Shown piece after piece: positions 34,577-43,809 of a DNA stretch of 64,000 bases. A program made the translations under genes and the position numbers. Numbering within the stretch: the stretch's first letter is position 1; each line of letters opens with the position of its first letter. The notes below the pieces were generated by a model. It ran no database searches. It was not told the origin of the DNA and saw only the letters and a program-made list of their open reading frames with translations. The DNA is from Pantoea piersonii (lineage in GTDB: Bacteria; Pseudomonadota; Gammaproteobacteria; Enterobacterales; Enterobacteriaceae), in the NCBI RefSeq assembly GCF_003612015.1, contig NZ_RARB01000001.1, positions 1,054,001-1,118,000 of the forward strand, read 5' to 3'.

Positions 34577-34943
34577 AATGATTCCTGACATCGGGGTTCA
34601 ACAAGTGTCGCCTCTTCCACAAATCGAGTCAACAACACATTCGATAATCCACATATGTAAACCTTCCCAGGCTCCGTTTAATTAAAAACATATCTGAGCA
34701 AGGCTTTTTAACCGGATTGGTTACCGCTTCCGCTCAAGTCAGCGCACGCTATAGCACTGGCTATCAAAGTTAGCGCCACATATAAGTGCATGAATTTTAT
34801 TGTTTTTTATCAACCCTGCTTGTGGCAGCATAAGCCGCCTCTTGAACTTAACGCTTTATTCCCTTTCGAGAGACGACACGGAATGCCCGCTAAACCTGAT
34901 ATTTCCTCTGTACCTCTTTCGGAACCTCTGGTCGGATCGCTAC
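34577..34943. other. Divergent promoter region between arsR and the ZIP pseudogene
   Basis: About 365 bases without a complete gene. It holds the arsR promoter (34580-34700). An ATG at 34882 reads 31 codons in a different frame (MPAKPDISSVPLSEPL) that may be the original N-terminus of the ZIP protein, shifted out of frame. Confidence 0.5.
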
Positions 34944-35629
34944 ATGCCCTTAACGCTGCTTTATACCCTCTTCCCTGTTAGCGCTGCGATAGCGGGTGCC
35001 GGTGCTGCACTTTTCCGCCAGCCCGGCGAAAAAGCCATGAGCCTGATCCACCATTTTACCGCTGGCGTTATTTTCTCAGCGGCGGCTACCGAAGTCCTTC
35101 CCGGCCTCAAACAGCATTCGATGGTGGCGGTACTGGCAGGCGGTGTGACCGGCGTCGTGTTAATGATGCTGATTCAGCACTACGGCGAAAAGGCGGCCAG
35201 TAAGGCCGGCATGCTGGTGGCTATCGGTATCGATATCTTCATCGACGGATTAGTGCTGGGGATAAGTTTCGCGGCTGGCGCTAAAACCGGCATGATGCTG
35301 ACACTTGCCCTGACGCTTGAAACCTCTTCCCTGGCTTGCCAGTAGTCGGCGATTTAAAAACCCTGTTGGGGAGCACGGTAAAGGTCTTGCTTGTAGTCAC
35401 GGGGATTGCACTGCTTCTACCAGCTGGAGCCCTGCCAGGTACGCCTGTTGCGCAACTCGGCGAGTTCTGGCTGACCTGCTTCCTCTCCTTTGGTCTGGTG
35501 GCACTGCTGTATCTGGTGACGGAAGAGTTGCTGATAGAAGCGCACCAGGGCGATCGGGATACGCCGCCAGGCACAGCCATGTTTTTTGCCGGATTCATGA
35601 TCCTGATGCTTATCGAGGAAGGCCTTTGA
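34944..35629 (+). pseudogene. ZIP-family metal transporter, frameshifted
   Basis: The first half (34944-35345, MPLTLLYTLFPVSAAIAG... to 'LTLALTLET') has the ZIP membrane helices, including 'LIHHFTAGVIFSAAATEVLP' and 'AIGIDIFIDGLVLGISFAAG' (His/Asp/Glu metal site). At about 35322-35335 the frame changes by one base: the second half, from 'VVGDLKTLLG' to 'LMLIEEGL' (stop at 35629), continues the same protein in another frame. Normal family members read T-L-E-x-L-F-L-G-L here. One base indel explains it; sequencing error is the alternative. Confidence 0.8.
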
Positions 35630-36486
35630 CGTTTCTGCTCGCGCGGCATAACGATCCGGTTCAAAATCATGCATATACAAACAGTGAGATTGCACAAAGG
35701 CTGATAAAGTCACGTTTATTCCCAAATGAGACGCAATGCGTACGTCTTACATGTTTACTTAATAAGCAAATTCTCTACTATAAAAGCGGTTAACCGTTCT
35801 GCTCTCCCTCACGCAATCCATTTATAGATTGTCCGGCGGACGGTTAACACCCTCAACCCATTCTTAAGGATCAAGCAAATGGCTTTACGCAGGAAATTTA
35901 TACTGAACAACGCTGACTGCGTCTTTTTTGATATACAGGTATCCGTCGTACTTGCTGGAATATTAATGATGAAACATCAATAGATAGTGTTTATCGTGAA
36001 TTATTCGCACCACATGCCGGCACTGCAGTAAAAGAAAAGATAACGTTTGCCATGCCTCAGATTTCAGGTCATCAGGAATGCATATTTTAATATAACTATG
36101 ATATACACCCTTGTATCTGTTTCCTGACAGATCGCGGTTGGGTTAAGGTGATATCCAATGGCATGAACAGGTGACCAAAAACTGGATGAAATGCTGCTAT
36201 TACTCTTTTTATACGACCACCAGGAATACCCCTGTTCAAGTGAAGGACATTAATCATGATATTGCAGGCAAGCTGTCCCTTTTTATAAGCGGTGATATAG
36301 ATGCAGATCCGAACAATGATAGTTATGTTTATATAAATTTGAACGTAGTAAGCGTGAACTCTGTTATTATTTATACAATCCGGGTAAAAATTATTCATCT
36401 AGTATGGGGGGTTAAAAATGCCAGCCCCTCTCTCCATATGCCTTAAAGAGCGGTCCCTCAGCTTAAACGCGCCTCACCAGGGGCAT
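35630..36486. other. Gene-free AT-rich accessory stretch
   Basis: More than 800 bases without a gene I can support. Short open frames occur (for example 35879-35983, 34 codons after AAGGATC; 36171-36446), but codon use is random-looking and no family is recognised. It ends at the strong terminator at 36487. Confidence 0.5.
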
Positions 36487-36517
36487 AGCCCGGCAGGTTT
36501 TCTGCCGGGCTTTTTTT
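36487..36517 (+). terminator. Strong Rho-independent terminator without an obvious gene
   Basis: AGCCCGGCAG (36487-36496) pairs with CTGCCGGGCT (36502-36511), loop GTTTT, then seven Ts. No convincing plus-strand protein gene precedes it; an unannotated small RNA ending here is possible. Confidence 0.85.
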
Positions 36518-36535
36518 AGTTAAATATGAACACCC

Positions 36536-36733
36536 TTAGTGAACATCATGTTTAAGCAGCTCCATGGCAATTTTATAAACCAGCTCTGGTTTTCTGTCAG
36601 GAAGCATTTTCTTCACTTTTTCTTCAATAGCCGCATTCGTTACAAACTGATTATCCTGAAGCAATTCCAGCACCGCTTGCCCAAACATCAGGCGACAAAT
36701 GTGAATCGCATCTTTGACATATTTACTTTCCAT
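36536..36733 (-). CDS. Small regulator, AriR/YmgB-like
   Basis: 65 residues from ATG 36733 with a perfect AGGAGG site eight bases upstream. The helical sequence 'CRLMFGQAVLELLQDNQFVT' followed by 'AAIEEKVKKML' and a last helix resembles the biofilm and acid-resistance connector family YmgB/AriR, where 'LGQAV' and a short helix-turn-helix pair form the dimer. Such proteins modulate two-component signalling in the cytosol. The resemblance is by pattern only. Confidence 0.6.
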   Translation of the reverse strand: MESKYVKDAIHICRLMFGQAVLELLQDNQFVTNAAIEEKVKKMLPDRKPELVYKIAMELLKHDVH

Positions 36734-36772
36734 AAGACCTCCTTTTAAAGAAGATCTCAGAATAAGTTTCAC

Positions 36773-37118
36773 TCGCCATGAAACAATAGTGATTTTAATA
36801 ATTATTCAAGTAATAAAATGGCGCGTAAAGTTTCAGTGCACACTTAATAAAACGCCTGACCTCTTGAATATATGAAAAGCAACTTGTAATCTCATTTCAG
36901 AAAGCATTAAGGGGCACAGGCAGAGACGCGCCTGACTCTCCAGGTCAACATGCCATGACCTCCCTCAATAAAAAACAACCTTTCATACTTTTTTGTTTAC
37001 CTTAGGTTTCTTTTAAGAGGCATATAATCCCCTCACTCATTGCGACACGATTGTTAAACTATTGTTCGGCAAAACCTGAAACGGCAAGCGACAGCTAAAA
37101 ACACAAAGAGAATTTTAC
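36773..37118. promoter_or_regulatory. Regulatory region before the zinc-ribbon microprotein
   Basis: 345 bases without a gene. A TATAAT -10 box lies at 37023-37028; the -35 element is weak. From there a leader of roughly 85 bases runs to the ATG at 37119. The AriR-like gene starts on the opposite strand at 36733. Confidence 0.5.
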
Positions 37119-37265
37119 ATGAAAATATTATCACCCCGTCGTTGTTTATACTGCGGCGCTCGTCGATCAGTTTTACAACGTCTTTTTTCTGTAGACTCTT
37201 CTTTTTGTGATGAGTGCTATTTTTCTGTATATAGAATTATCAGGTCTAAGGGATGCCGTGATTAG
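37119..37265 (+). CDS. 48-residue zinc-ribbon microprotein
   Basis: MKILSPRRCLYCGARRSVLQ is followed by a second pair in 'FCDECYFSVYR': C9-x2-C12 and C30-x2-C33 form a classic four-cysteine zinc ribbon. The tail is basic (IIRSKGCRD). AAAGAG sits nine bases before the ATG and a good -10 box lies 90 bases upstream. Codon use is AT-leaning. No known microprotein name fits. It may bind RNA or act as a stress factor like other short zinc-ribbon proteins of enterobacteria; that is speculation. Confidence 0.6.
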   Translation: MKILSPRRCLYCGARRSVLQRLFSVDSSFCDECYFSVYRIIRSKGCRD

Positions 37266-37781
37266 GCGGGAAAACCGTGTTCACGCTCTTGTTCCCTGAC
37301 GCTTGCCATTTGAAGTTTACGCTGTCAGGAAATTGCCTTCTGACCTACGCCATTTAGAGCCTTGCTGTGCTCCATCATCTGAAGCGTGATGATAAACGCC
37401 AGCCACGTAATCGGCCTGGCCCTCTCTTACCGCTCCTCAGAGCCCCTGCCTGACCAAAGCGCGGAAACCGCGTGGATCCTGAAGGTCGCTACGTCGTTGT
37501 GGTCGAAGACTGTTCTTAACGGGCGCGCCTGAAATTTTTCTGTGATTAAGGGCTGTAACCCAGGTGCTATTAACCAGATACGGTCGAAAACGCATTTTCA
37601 TCTGCCCGTTAATACTCCCTCTGACAGCAGATCAAACCGGTCCCCTCCGCCGGGATTTTCACCGCAGCTTTCTTAATTACGGCGTTTTGCTCCTTATCTG
37701 CCCCGCAAGCCTTTTTTGTTTGAAGATTTGCTCTTAATATCAATGGACTATTAAACCTGCACTTATTTAAGGAACAGTGAG
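37266..37781. other. Gene-free stretch before ydfG
   Basis: About 515 bases. No complete frame or known motif except the ydfG promoter near the end (AAGGAACAGTGAG ribosome region at 37768-37781). Composition is normal, suggesting decayed coding sequence. Confidence 0.5.
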
Positions 37782-38528
37782 ATGATTATTTTTGTTACCG
37801 GTGCGACCGCCGGTTTTGGTCAAAGTATCACCCGCCGATTCATTGAAACAGGTCATAAAGTTATTGCCAGCGGACGCCGCGCTGAGCGTTTACAGGAGCT
37901 GAAAGAGGAGCTGGGCGACAACCTCTATACCGTACAGCTCGACGTGCGCAACCGCGCCGCGATTGAAGAGGCGGTCGCCTCTCTGCCCGCCGAGTGGCGC
38001 AATATCGACGTGCTGGTCAATAACGCCGGACTGGCGCTCGGCATCGAGCCGGCGCATCGCGCCAACGTCGAAGACTGGGATAATATGATCGACACCAATA
38101 CCAAAGGGCTGGTCTATATGACACGCGCCCTGCTGCCGGATATGGTGGAGCGCAACGTCGGTCACATTATCAATATCGGCTCCGTCGCCGGAAGCTGGCC
38201 CTATGCGGGCGGCAACGTCTATGGCGCGACCAAAGCCTTTGTACGCCAGTTCAGCCTCAATCTGCGCACCGACCTGCACGGAACCGCGCTGCGCGTCACC
38301 GATATCGAACCTGGCCTGGTGGGCGGCACGGAATTCTCTAACGTGCGCTTCAAAGGCGACGATGAAAAAGCGGATAAAGTTTACGACGGCGCGACGGCGC
38401 TAACGCCGGAGGATGTGACCGAAGCCGTTTACTGGGTCGCCACGCTGCCGAAACATGTCAATATCAACACGCTTGAAATGATGCCGGTAAGCCAGACGCA
38501 GGCCGGTCTGAAAGTGCACAAGCCCTGA
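37782..38528 (+). CDS. ydfG: NADP-dependent 3-hydroxy acid / malonic semialdehyde reductase YdfG
   Basis: 248 residues, nearly collinear with E. coli YdfG. SDR landmarks: 'VTGATAGFGQSITRRFI', 'ASGRRAERL' (Arg pair for NADP), 'NNAGLALGIEPAH', catalytic Ser/Tyr/Lys in 'NIGSVAGSWPYAGGNVYGATKA' (conserved parts). It reduces malonic semialdehyde from pyrimidine breakdown and oxidises serine and 3-hydroxy acids. In E. coli it also lies near the ynfA-ynfD genes. Confidence 0.97.
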   Translation: MIIFVTGATAGFGQSITRRFIETGHKVIASGRRAERLQELKEELGDNLYTVQLDVRNRAAIEEAVASLPAEWRNIDVLVNNAGLALGIEPAHRANVEDWDNMIDTNTKGLVYMTRALLPDMVERNVGHIINIGSVAGSWPYAGGNVYGATKAFVRQFSLNLRTDLHGTALRVTDIEPGLVGGTEFSNVRFKGDDEKADKVYDGATALTPEDVTEAVYWVATLPKHVNINTLEMMPVSQTQAGLKVHKP

Positions 38529-38534
38529 TGATGC

Positions 38535-38563
38535 CAGAGGCCAGCCCAGCGGGCTGGCCTCTG
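38535..38563. terminator. Bidirectional hairpin between ydfG and ynfA
   Basis: CAGAGGCCAGCCC (38535-38547) pairs perfectly with GGGCTGGCCTCTG (38551-38563), 13 bp with a three-base loop. It fills the gap between two convergent genes. Confidence 0.75.
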
Positions 38564-38564
38564 T

Positions 38565-38894
38565 TCAGGCACGCCCCCAGCCCGCCACGATAATCAGCAT
38601 GCCGCAAAACGCCACCAGCGCCCCGCTCCAGTCCCACGCGCTGAGCTTTACGCCATCCACCACGCGCAGCCACAGCAGCGCAGTCACTACATAAACGCCG
38701 CCATAGGCCGCATATACGCGCCCGCTCGCCGCCGGATGCAGCGTCAGCAGCCAGACAAAGGCCGCCAGACTCAGCGCGGCAGGCAGCAACAGCCAGGGGG
38801 AAGCGTTCTTTTTCAGCCACAGCCAGGGTAAAAAGCAGCCGACAATCTCCGCGATGGCGGTGAGAAAAAAGAGCAGCGCGGTTTTAACCAGCAT
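38565..38894 (-). CDS. ynfA: YnfA family inner-membrane protein (UPF0060)
   Basis: 109 residues, four membrane helices, with '[17 protein letters not shown]', '[21 protein letters not shown]' and '[19 protein letters not shown]' nearly identical to E. coli YnfA. The protein is SMR-like in size and topology and has been reported as a drug exporter in Shigella. AGAGGAT precedes the ATG. Conserved synteny with ydfG and ynfB. Confidence 0.96.
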   Translation of the reverse strand: MLVKTALLFFLTAIAEIVGCFLPWLWLKKNASPWLLLPAALSLAAFVWLLTLHPAASGRVYAAYGGVYVVTALLWLRVVDGVKLSAWDWSGALVAFCGMLIIVAGWGRA

Positions 38895-39022
38895 GAAATC
38901 CTCTCGCTAAGGTAAACAGAACGCCCACTACTGGTGAGCAAATAAAGCGCGATGATATACTAAGCACTGCCTGCCGCAACCCTGAGTCATTCCTGCGCGC
39001 CAGGCATTAACCGAAGGAAAAG

Positions 39023-39361
39023 ATGATGAAAAAATTGTTTCCGACCCTGCTCGCCGCGCTGCTGGCCAGCAGCACGATGCTGACCGCCGTGCAGGCCAGC
39101 GCTAATACCAGCCGTCTGATTATTGAAGATGGCAGCAGCGCCGCCAGTAATGAAGCTGCGCGTCAGAGCAAAGAGCAATGGAATGATACCCAGCGCCTGC
39201 GCCACAAAGTGAACACGCGCGCCGAAAAAGAGTTTGATAAAGCAGATCGCGCATTTGATACGCGCGACGCCTGTGAAAAAAGCTACAACGTTAACGCCTA
39301 CTGGGAATCCAATACCCTGCGCTGCCTGGATCGCCGTACCGGCCGACCGGTCGCGCCCTGA
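39023..39361 (+). CDS. ynfB: YnfB (UPF0482, DUF1283) periplasmic protein
   Basis: 112 residues with a signal peptide ([20 protein letters not shown]...QA-SA). The mature part has '[18 protein letters not shown]', '[15 protein letters not shown]' and the conserved end '[14 protein letters not shown]', as in E. coli YnfB. Two cysteines probably form a disulfide. Function is unknown in the family. Two ATGs in a row follow an AAGGAAAAG site. Confidence 0.94.
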   Translation: MMKKLFPTLLAALLASSTMLTAVQASANTSRLIIEDGSSAASNEAARQSKEQWNDTQRLRHKVNTRAEKEFDKADRAFDTRDACEKSYNVNAYWESNTLRCLDRRTGRPVAP

Positions 39362-39413
39362 TATTGCCCACGAAATGCTATAGTCAGTAAGGTTCACTAC
39401 GCAAAAGGAGAAG

Positions 39414-39713
39414 ATGATGAAGAAACAGACCGGAATGTTAATCGCAACTTTACTGGCGCTGCCGATGCTGGCACACGCCTCCTGTGAATCCGTCAAGGCG
39501 GATATCAGCCACAAAATTATCCAGAACGGCGTCCCGGAATCGGGTTTCTCGCTGGATATCGTGCCTAACGATCAGGTTGACCAGGCGGGCGGCCAGGTGG
39601 TGGGCCATTGCGAAAACGACACACAGAAAATTGTTTATAAGCGCGTGGGACGCAGCGACGAGGGCAGCGTGCCCGACAGCGCGGGCAGCTCGCAGGACGC
39701 GCCTGCTCAGTAA
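39414..39713 (+). CDS. ynfD: YnfD-like DUF1161 periplasmic protein
   Basis: 99 residues with signal peptide (…LLALPMLAHA-SCESV). 'CESVKADISHKIIQNGVPESG' and 'VVGHCENDTQKIVYKR' define the DUF1161 family with its two cysteines. It follows ynfB by 52 bases with its own GGAGAAG site. The C-terminal 20 residues are acidic and Ser-rich and vary between species. No function known. Confidence 0.92.
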   Translation: MMKKQTGMLIATLLALPMLAHASCESVKADISHKIIQNGVPESGFSLDIVPNDQVDQAGGQVVGHCENDTQKIVYKRVGRSDEGSVPDSAGSSQDAPAQ

Positions 39714-39718
39714 ACATG

Positions 39719-39739
39719 AAGGGCGACGCAGTCGCCCTT
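39719..39739. terminator. Bidirectional terminator after ynfD
   Basis: AAGGGCGAC (39719-39727) pairs with GTCGCCCTT (39731-39739), followed by TTCT on the plus strand; lies between convergent ynfD and the DHA2 exporter. Confidence 0.8.
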
Positions 39740-39741
39740 TT

Positions 39742-41208
39742 CTATTCCGCATGTTCCGGCCGCTGTCGCGGCATCATCCAGGCTACGCCCAGCGCAAACA
39801 GCGCAATCACCAGTGCCACAATAAACACCCAGTGCAGCGAGGCGGCAATCGCCAGCACCATATGGTGCAGCGTCTCGCTGGAAAGCGCCTCGCGCGTTGG
39901 CGCAGACATAATCTGCTGCACAGGATCCTGGGCGTGCGGCAGTCGCTGCGACAGGTTGAGGTTCAGGACGGCGCCCATCAGCGCGGTGCCGACAGCCGAT
40001 CCCATCATGCGGCTGAACATAATCGACGCAGTGCAAATGCCGCGAATATCGTAGTGCGCATGGTTTTGCACCGACACCAGAAAAGTGGTGCTGGTCATCC
40101 CCATGCCGGTACCGATAACAAAAGCGGTGGCACCTGCCTGAAACAGAGAGCTGTCAGCGCGCAACAGCAGCAGCAAGGCGCTGCCCGCGACCAGCAGCAG
40201 CGCGCCGAGCTGGGCAGTAAAACGATAAGAGGTGCGCAGCATCAGCCGCCCGCTGAGCGTGCTGGCGAGCGGCCAGCCGATCGACATCATGGCCAGCGCG
40301 CTGCCCGCCTGCAACGGCGTGCCGCCGGTAATGCCCTGAATCCAGGTCGGCAAAAAGGCGCTGATCCCCATCATTGCCGCACCAATAATCAGATTCCCGA
40401 TATTCCCGGCGATAACCAGACGGCTACGCCATATCTCCAGCGGAAACAGCGGCGCATCAGCCCGCAGCTCATGCTTTTTAAGCTGCCAGCCGGCGAACAG
40501 CGCCAGCAGCAGAAAAGCGATCAGCCAGTAGCCGAGCCACTCCGCCTGCAGCAGCGCCATCAGCAGCGCGCTGACGCTCACCATCAGCCAGACGCTACCC
40601 GCCACGTTAAGCGGCTGCGGCTTTTCTTCGATGCAGTGCGCAGGCAGAAAGCGCGCCAGCATCGCCATGCTGATAAGCCCTATCGGCAGATTGACCCAGA
40701 AGATCAGCGACCAGCTGAAGTGCTCCACCAGCCAGGCGCCGGTTAGCGGACCGACGATCGCCGCTACGCCCCATACGCTGGAGAGCCAGCCCTGCACGCT
40801 GGCGCGCTCGCGCGGCGAATAGATATCCGCCACGATGGTTGAGCTGAGCGGCATAATCGCGCCTGCGCCTAACCCCTGGAAAGCGCGAAACAGGATCAGC
40901 CACAGCATGCTGTGGGCGAAGCCGCACAGCACCGAGCCGACCAGAAACAGCGAGGTGCCGATAAAGAACATTCTGCGCCGTCCCCACATATCCGCCAGTC
41001 TGCCATAGAGCGGCACGCTCACCGCCTGGGTGAGCAGATAGACAGAGAAAACCCAACCAAACTGCGAAAAGCCGCCCAGATCGGCAATAATGGTCGGCAT
41101 TGCCGTCGCGACGATAGTCACCTCAATCGCGGCCATAAACATTGCCAGCATACAGGCGAACAGGATCCAGCCGCGGTGGCTGACCTGCAGGTGTGCGCTC
41201 TCAGTCAT
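39742..41208 (-). CDS. DHA2-family (14-helix) MFS drug efflux transporter
   Basis: 488 residues from ATG 41208 behind GGGAG; the frame is open eight codons further. Motif A is 'GRLADMWGRRRMF', motif C-like 'GVAAIVGPLTGAWLVEHFSW', and the extra central helix pair typical of the EmrB/QacA group is present between residues 200 and 260. It exports hydrophobic drugs by proton antiport in the inner membrane. No membrane-fusion partner gene lies beside it, unlike emrAB, so it probably acts alone. Confidence 0.9.
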   Translation of the reverse strand: MTESAHLQVSHRGWILFACMLAMFMAAIEVTIVATAMPTIIADLGGFSQFGWVFSVYLLTQAVSVPLYGRLADMWGRRRMFFIGTSLFLVGSVLCGFAHSMLWLILFRAFQGLGAGAIMPLSSTIVADIYSPRERASVQGWLSSVWGVAAIVGPLTGAWLVEHFSWSLIFWVNLPIGLISMAMLARFLPAHCIEEKPQPLNVAGSVWLMVSVSALLMALLQAEWLGYWLIAFLLLALFAGWQLKKHELRADAPLFPLEIWRSRLVIAGNIGNLIIGAAMMGISAFLPTWIQGITGGTPLQAGSALAMMSIGWPLASTLSGRLMLRTSYRFTAQLGALLLVAGSALLLLLRADSSLFQAGATAFVIGTGMGMTSTTFLVSVQNHAHYDIRGICTASIMFSRMMGSAVGTALMGAVLNLNLSQRLPHAQDPVQQIMSAPTREALSSETLHHMVLAIAASLHWVFIVALVIALFALGVAWMMPRQRPEHAE

Positions 41209-41506
41209 ACATCTCCCTTTGTTATTCAGCAAGGCTAGCCTAAATTCGCGCCGCTGCTGTGCCAGGCGTGCGCTCTCCTTGTGACAGTGTCACAATATGG
41301 CGATGAAAATGATTAATCACCTGCTGAAACCAGATGCCATGCGGCCCCATCCGCTGTTTTGGGGGGTTCTATCTGTCTGATTTTTCCCATAAAAAGTGGC
41401 GCCCCCTTTTTTACGCTGCTATAGGCTTAATAGCTTTTTAGCCATACATAATAATCGGGCTACGTTTTAACCGCCCGGGATAACAAACAACAGGGAGAAA
41501 TACCCC
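41209..41506. promoter_or_regulatory. Divergent promoter region, DHA2 exporter / osmoprotectant operon
   Basis: 298 bases between divergent genes. Contains GTGACAGTGTCAC (41280-41292), a perfect inverted repeat around a single base, located 72 bases before the exporter start and a plausible operator. No regulator gene adjoins. Confidence 0.5.
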
Positions 41507-42220
41507 ATGCAAAATGGTTCGCTGGTCAGACGCGCCGGACTCGCGCTGCTGGCTATTGTTTGTGTGCTGGCGCTGCTGGTCTGGGGCCTGGGTCTGGATA
41601 CGCTGCGCGCGCGCAGGGTTGATCTGATCTATCTGGGTCAGCAGCATCTCTATCTGGTGTTCTGGTCGATGCTGTTTGCGCTGCTGGTCGGTATTCCCAG
41701 CGGTATAGTGCTGAGCCGCCCCTTTGCGCGCCGCTGGGCTGAATATGTGATGCAGATTTTTAACGTCGGTAATACGTTGCCGCCGCTGGCGGTACTGGCG
41801 CTGGCGATGGTCGTTATCGGCATCGGCGATAAACCGGCGCTTTTCGCCCTGTTCCTCGCCTCGCTGCTGCCGATTGTGCGCAATACCTTTTCCGGGCTAA
41901 GCGCGGTGCCGCCTTCTCTGATTGAGGCCGCTAACGGCATCGGCATGACCCGGCTCCAGCGCCTGCGCCAGGTTGAACTTCCTAACGCCTGGCCGGTGAT
42001 GCTGGCGGGCATCCGTATCGCGACCGCCATTAACGTCGGTACCGCACCGCTGGCCTTCTTAATTGGCGCCAGCAGCTACGGCGAACTGATTTTTCCCGGC
42101 ATCTACCTTAACGATTTCCCGACGCTGATCCTCGGCGCGGTCGCCACGGCGCTGTTCGCGCTGGTGCTCGATATGCTGCTGGCGGCGCTGGGACGCTACC
42201 TCAGCCCACACACGGCTTAA
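41507..42220 (+). CDS. osmY: Osmoprotectant (glycine betaine-type) ABC transporter permease
   Basis: 237 residues with six membrane segments and the permease EAA loop '[22 protein letters not shown]'. Typical of the ProW/OpuCB permease family and of the Salmonella OsmU system, whose two permeases flank the binding-protein gene in the same order. First gene of a four-gene operon with GGGAG before the ATG. The symbol follows Salmonella osmVWXY and should not be confused with the unrelated E. coli stress gene of the same name. Confidence 0.85.
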   Translation: MQNGSLVRRAGLALLAIVCVLALLVWGLGLDTLRARRVDLIYLGQQHLYLVFWSMLFALLVGIPSGIVLSRPFARRWAEYVMQIFNVGNTLPPLAVLALAMVVIGIGDKPALFALFLASLLPIVRNTFSGLSAVPPSLIEAANGIGMTRLQRLRQVELPNAWPVMLAGIRIATAINVGTAPLAFLIGASSYGELIFPGIYLNDFPTLILGAVATALFALVLDMLLAALGRYLSPHTA

Positions 42221-42234
42221 TCACAGGAGACGTT

Positions 42235-43152
42235 ATGACAATGCTGACGCGCTGGCTCAGACGCACCGCTGTGACCCTCGCCGCTACGCTGGCATTCAGC
42301 CAGGCGGTTCATGCCGCAGCGCCGCTGGTGATGGCGACCAAAAGCTTTACCGAGCAGCATATTCTTTCCGCCATGACCGTATTGTGGCTGCAGAAAAAGG
42401 GATTTGAGGTCATTCCTAAACGCAATATCGCGACCACCATCAGCCGCAACGCGATGTTGAATAAGCAGATAGATATGACCTGGGAGTATACCGGCACCTC
42501 GCTCATTATCTTTAATCACATCAAAAGGCCGCTCTCCTCTGAAGAAGCGTACCAGACGGTAAAATCCCTCGACGGCAAGCTGGGCCTGGTCTGGCTTAAT
42601 CCGGCGCCGATGAATAATACCTATGCCTTTGCGATGAAGCGCGAACGGGCCGAGAAAGAAGGCATCAGCACTATGTCGCAGCTGGTGACGAAAATCGAAC
42701 AGATTCGCCAGCGCGATCCCGACCATAACTGGCGGCTCGGGCTGGATCTGGAGTTTTCTGGTCGCTCTGACGGCATGAAACCGCTGCAGGCCGCCTATAA
42801 CCTGGCGCTGGACCGGCCGCAGATCCGTCAGATGGACCCAGGCCTGGTCTATAACGCGGTACGCGACGGATTCGTCGACGCGGGCCTGATCTACACCACC
42901 GACGGCCGGGTGAAAGGCTTCGATCTGAAAGTGCTGGAGGATGACAAGCACTTCTTCCCCAGTTACAACGTCACGCCGGTAGTGCGTCAGGATGTGCTCG
43001 ACAGCCATCCAGGCCTGGCAGAGGCGCTAAACCAGCTCTCGCCGTTGATTACCAGCGATGCGATTTCCGAGCTGAATAAGCGCGTCGATATCGATCATCA
43101 GTCGCCCGAGCAGGTTGCGCGCGATTTTCTCACAGCCAAAAACATGCTGTAA
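42235..43152 (+). CDS. osmX: Osmoprotectant ABC transporter substrate-binding protein
   Basis: 305 residues with a signal peptide (…[16 protein letters not shown]). '[20 protein letters not shown]', '[13 protein letters not shown]' and '[19 protein letters not shown]' follow the OsmX/YehZ/OpuCC pattern; aromatic residues near 'WEYTG' form the cage for the quaternary ammonium group. AGGAGACG precedes the ATG 14 bases after the permease stop. Delivers glycine betaine or related compounds to the two permeases. Confidence 0.92.
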   Translation: MTMLTRWLRRTAVTLAATLAFSQAVHAAAPLVMATKSFTEQHILSAMTVLWLQKKGFEVIPKRNIATTISRNAMLNKQIDMTWEYTGTSLIIFNHIKRPLSSEEAYQTVKSLDGKLGLVWLNPAPMNNTYAFAMKRERAEKEGISTMSQLVTKIEQIRQRDPDHNWRLGLDLEFSGRSDGMKPLQAAYNLALDRPQIRQMDPGLVYNAVRDGFVDAGLIYTTDGRVKGFDLKVLEDDKHFFPSYNVTPVVRQDVLDSHPGLAEALNQLSPLITSDAISELNKRVDIDHQSPEQVARDFLTAKNML

Positions 43153-43161
43153 GGCGGTCAT

Positions 43162-43809
43162 ATGGATACCCTACATTACATCATAAACAACTGGAGCAGC
43201 TTGCTGGCTCTGACCTGGCAACATACCTGGCTGGTGCTGGTGGCGGTGGGCTGCGCCATCATCGCAGGCGTGCCGCTGGGCATTCTTATCGTGCGCGTCA
43301 GATGGCTGGCCGCACCGGTGCTGGGCATCGCCACCGTCGTGCTCACCATTCCCACCATCGCGTTGTTCGGCCTGATGATCCCGCTGTTTTCGATGATCGG
43401 TCAGGGCATCGGCGCGCTGCCCGCTATTACCGCGGTCTTTCTCTATTCGCTGCTGCCGATTGTACGCAACACCCATACTGCGCTGGAAAACCTGCCTGAC
43501 GGCCTGCGCGAGGCGGGCCGCGGCATCGGCATGACCTTCTGGCAGCGACTGCGCTGGGTGGAAATCCCCATGGCGCTGCCGGTGATCTTCGGCGGTATCC
43601 GTACCGCCGTGGTGATGAACGTCGGCGTGATGGCGATTGCGGCGGTAATCGGCGCGGGCGGCCTTGGTCTGTTGCTGCTGGACGGCATCAGCGGCAGCGA
43701 TATTCGTATGCTCATTGCCGGCGCGCTGATGATCTGCCTGCTGGCTATTATTCTCGACTGGCTGCTGCAGCGTCTGCAGTCGGCGCTGACTCCTAAGGGG
43801 ATTCGATAA
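43162..43809 (+). CDS. osmW: Osmoprotectant ABC transporter permease
   Basis: 215 residues, five or six membrane segments, EAA loop 'LREAGRGIGMTFWQRLRWVEIP'. Paralogous to the first gene of the operon, so the channel is a heterodimer. It ends TAATG, overlapping the ATPase start by one base. Confidence 0.92.
   Translation: MDTLHYIINNWSSLLALTWQHTWLVLVAVGCAIIAGVPLGILIVRVRWLAAPVLGIATVVLTIPTIALFGLMIPLFSMIGQGIGALPAITAVFLYSLLPIVRNTHTALENLPDGLREAGRGIGMTFWQRLRWVEIPMALPVIFGGIRTAVVMNVGVMAIAAVIGAGGLGLLLLDGISGSDIRMLIAGALMICLLAIILDWLLQRLQSALTPKGIR

Noticed and set aside
35879..35983. 34-codon frame after AAGGATC
   Set aside because: No homology recognised, region otherwise decayed; could be real but not supportable.
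36171..36446. 91-codon plus-strand frame before the 36487 terminator
   Set aside because: AT-rich, no good ribosome site, no domain; kept only as context of a possible small RNA.
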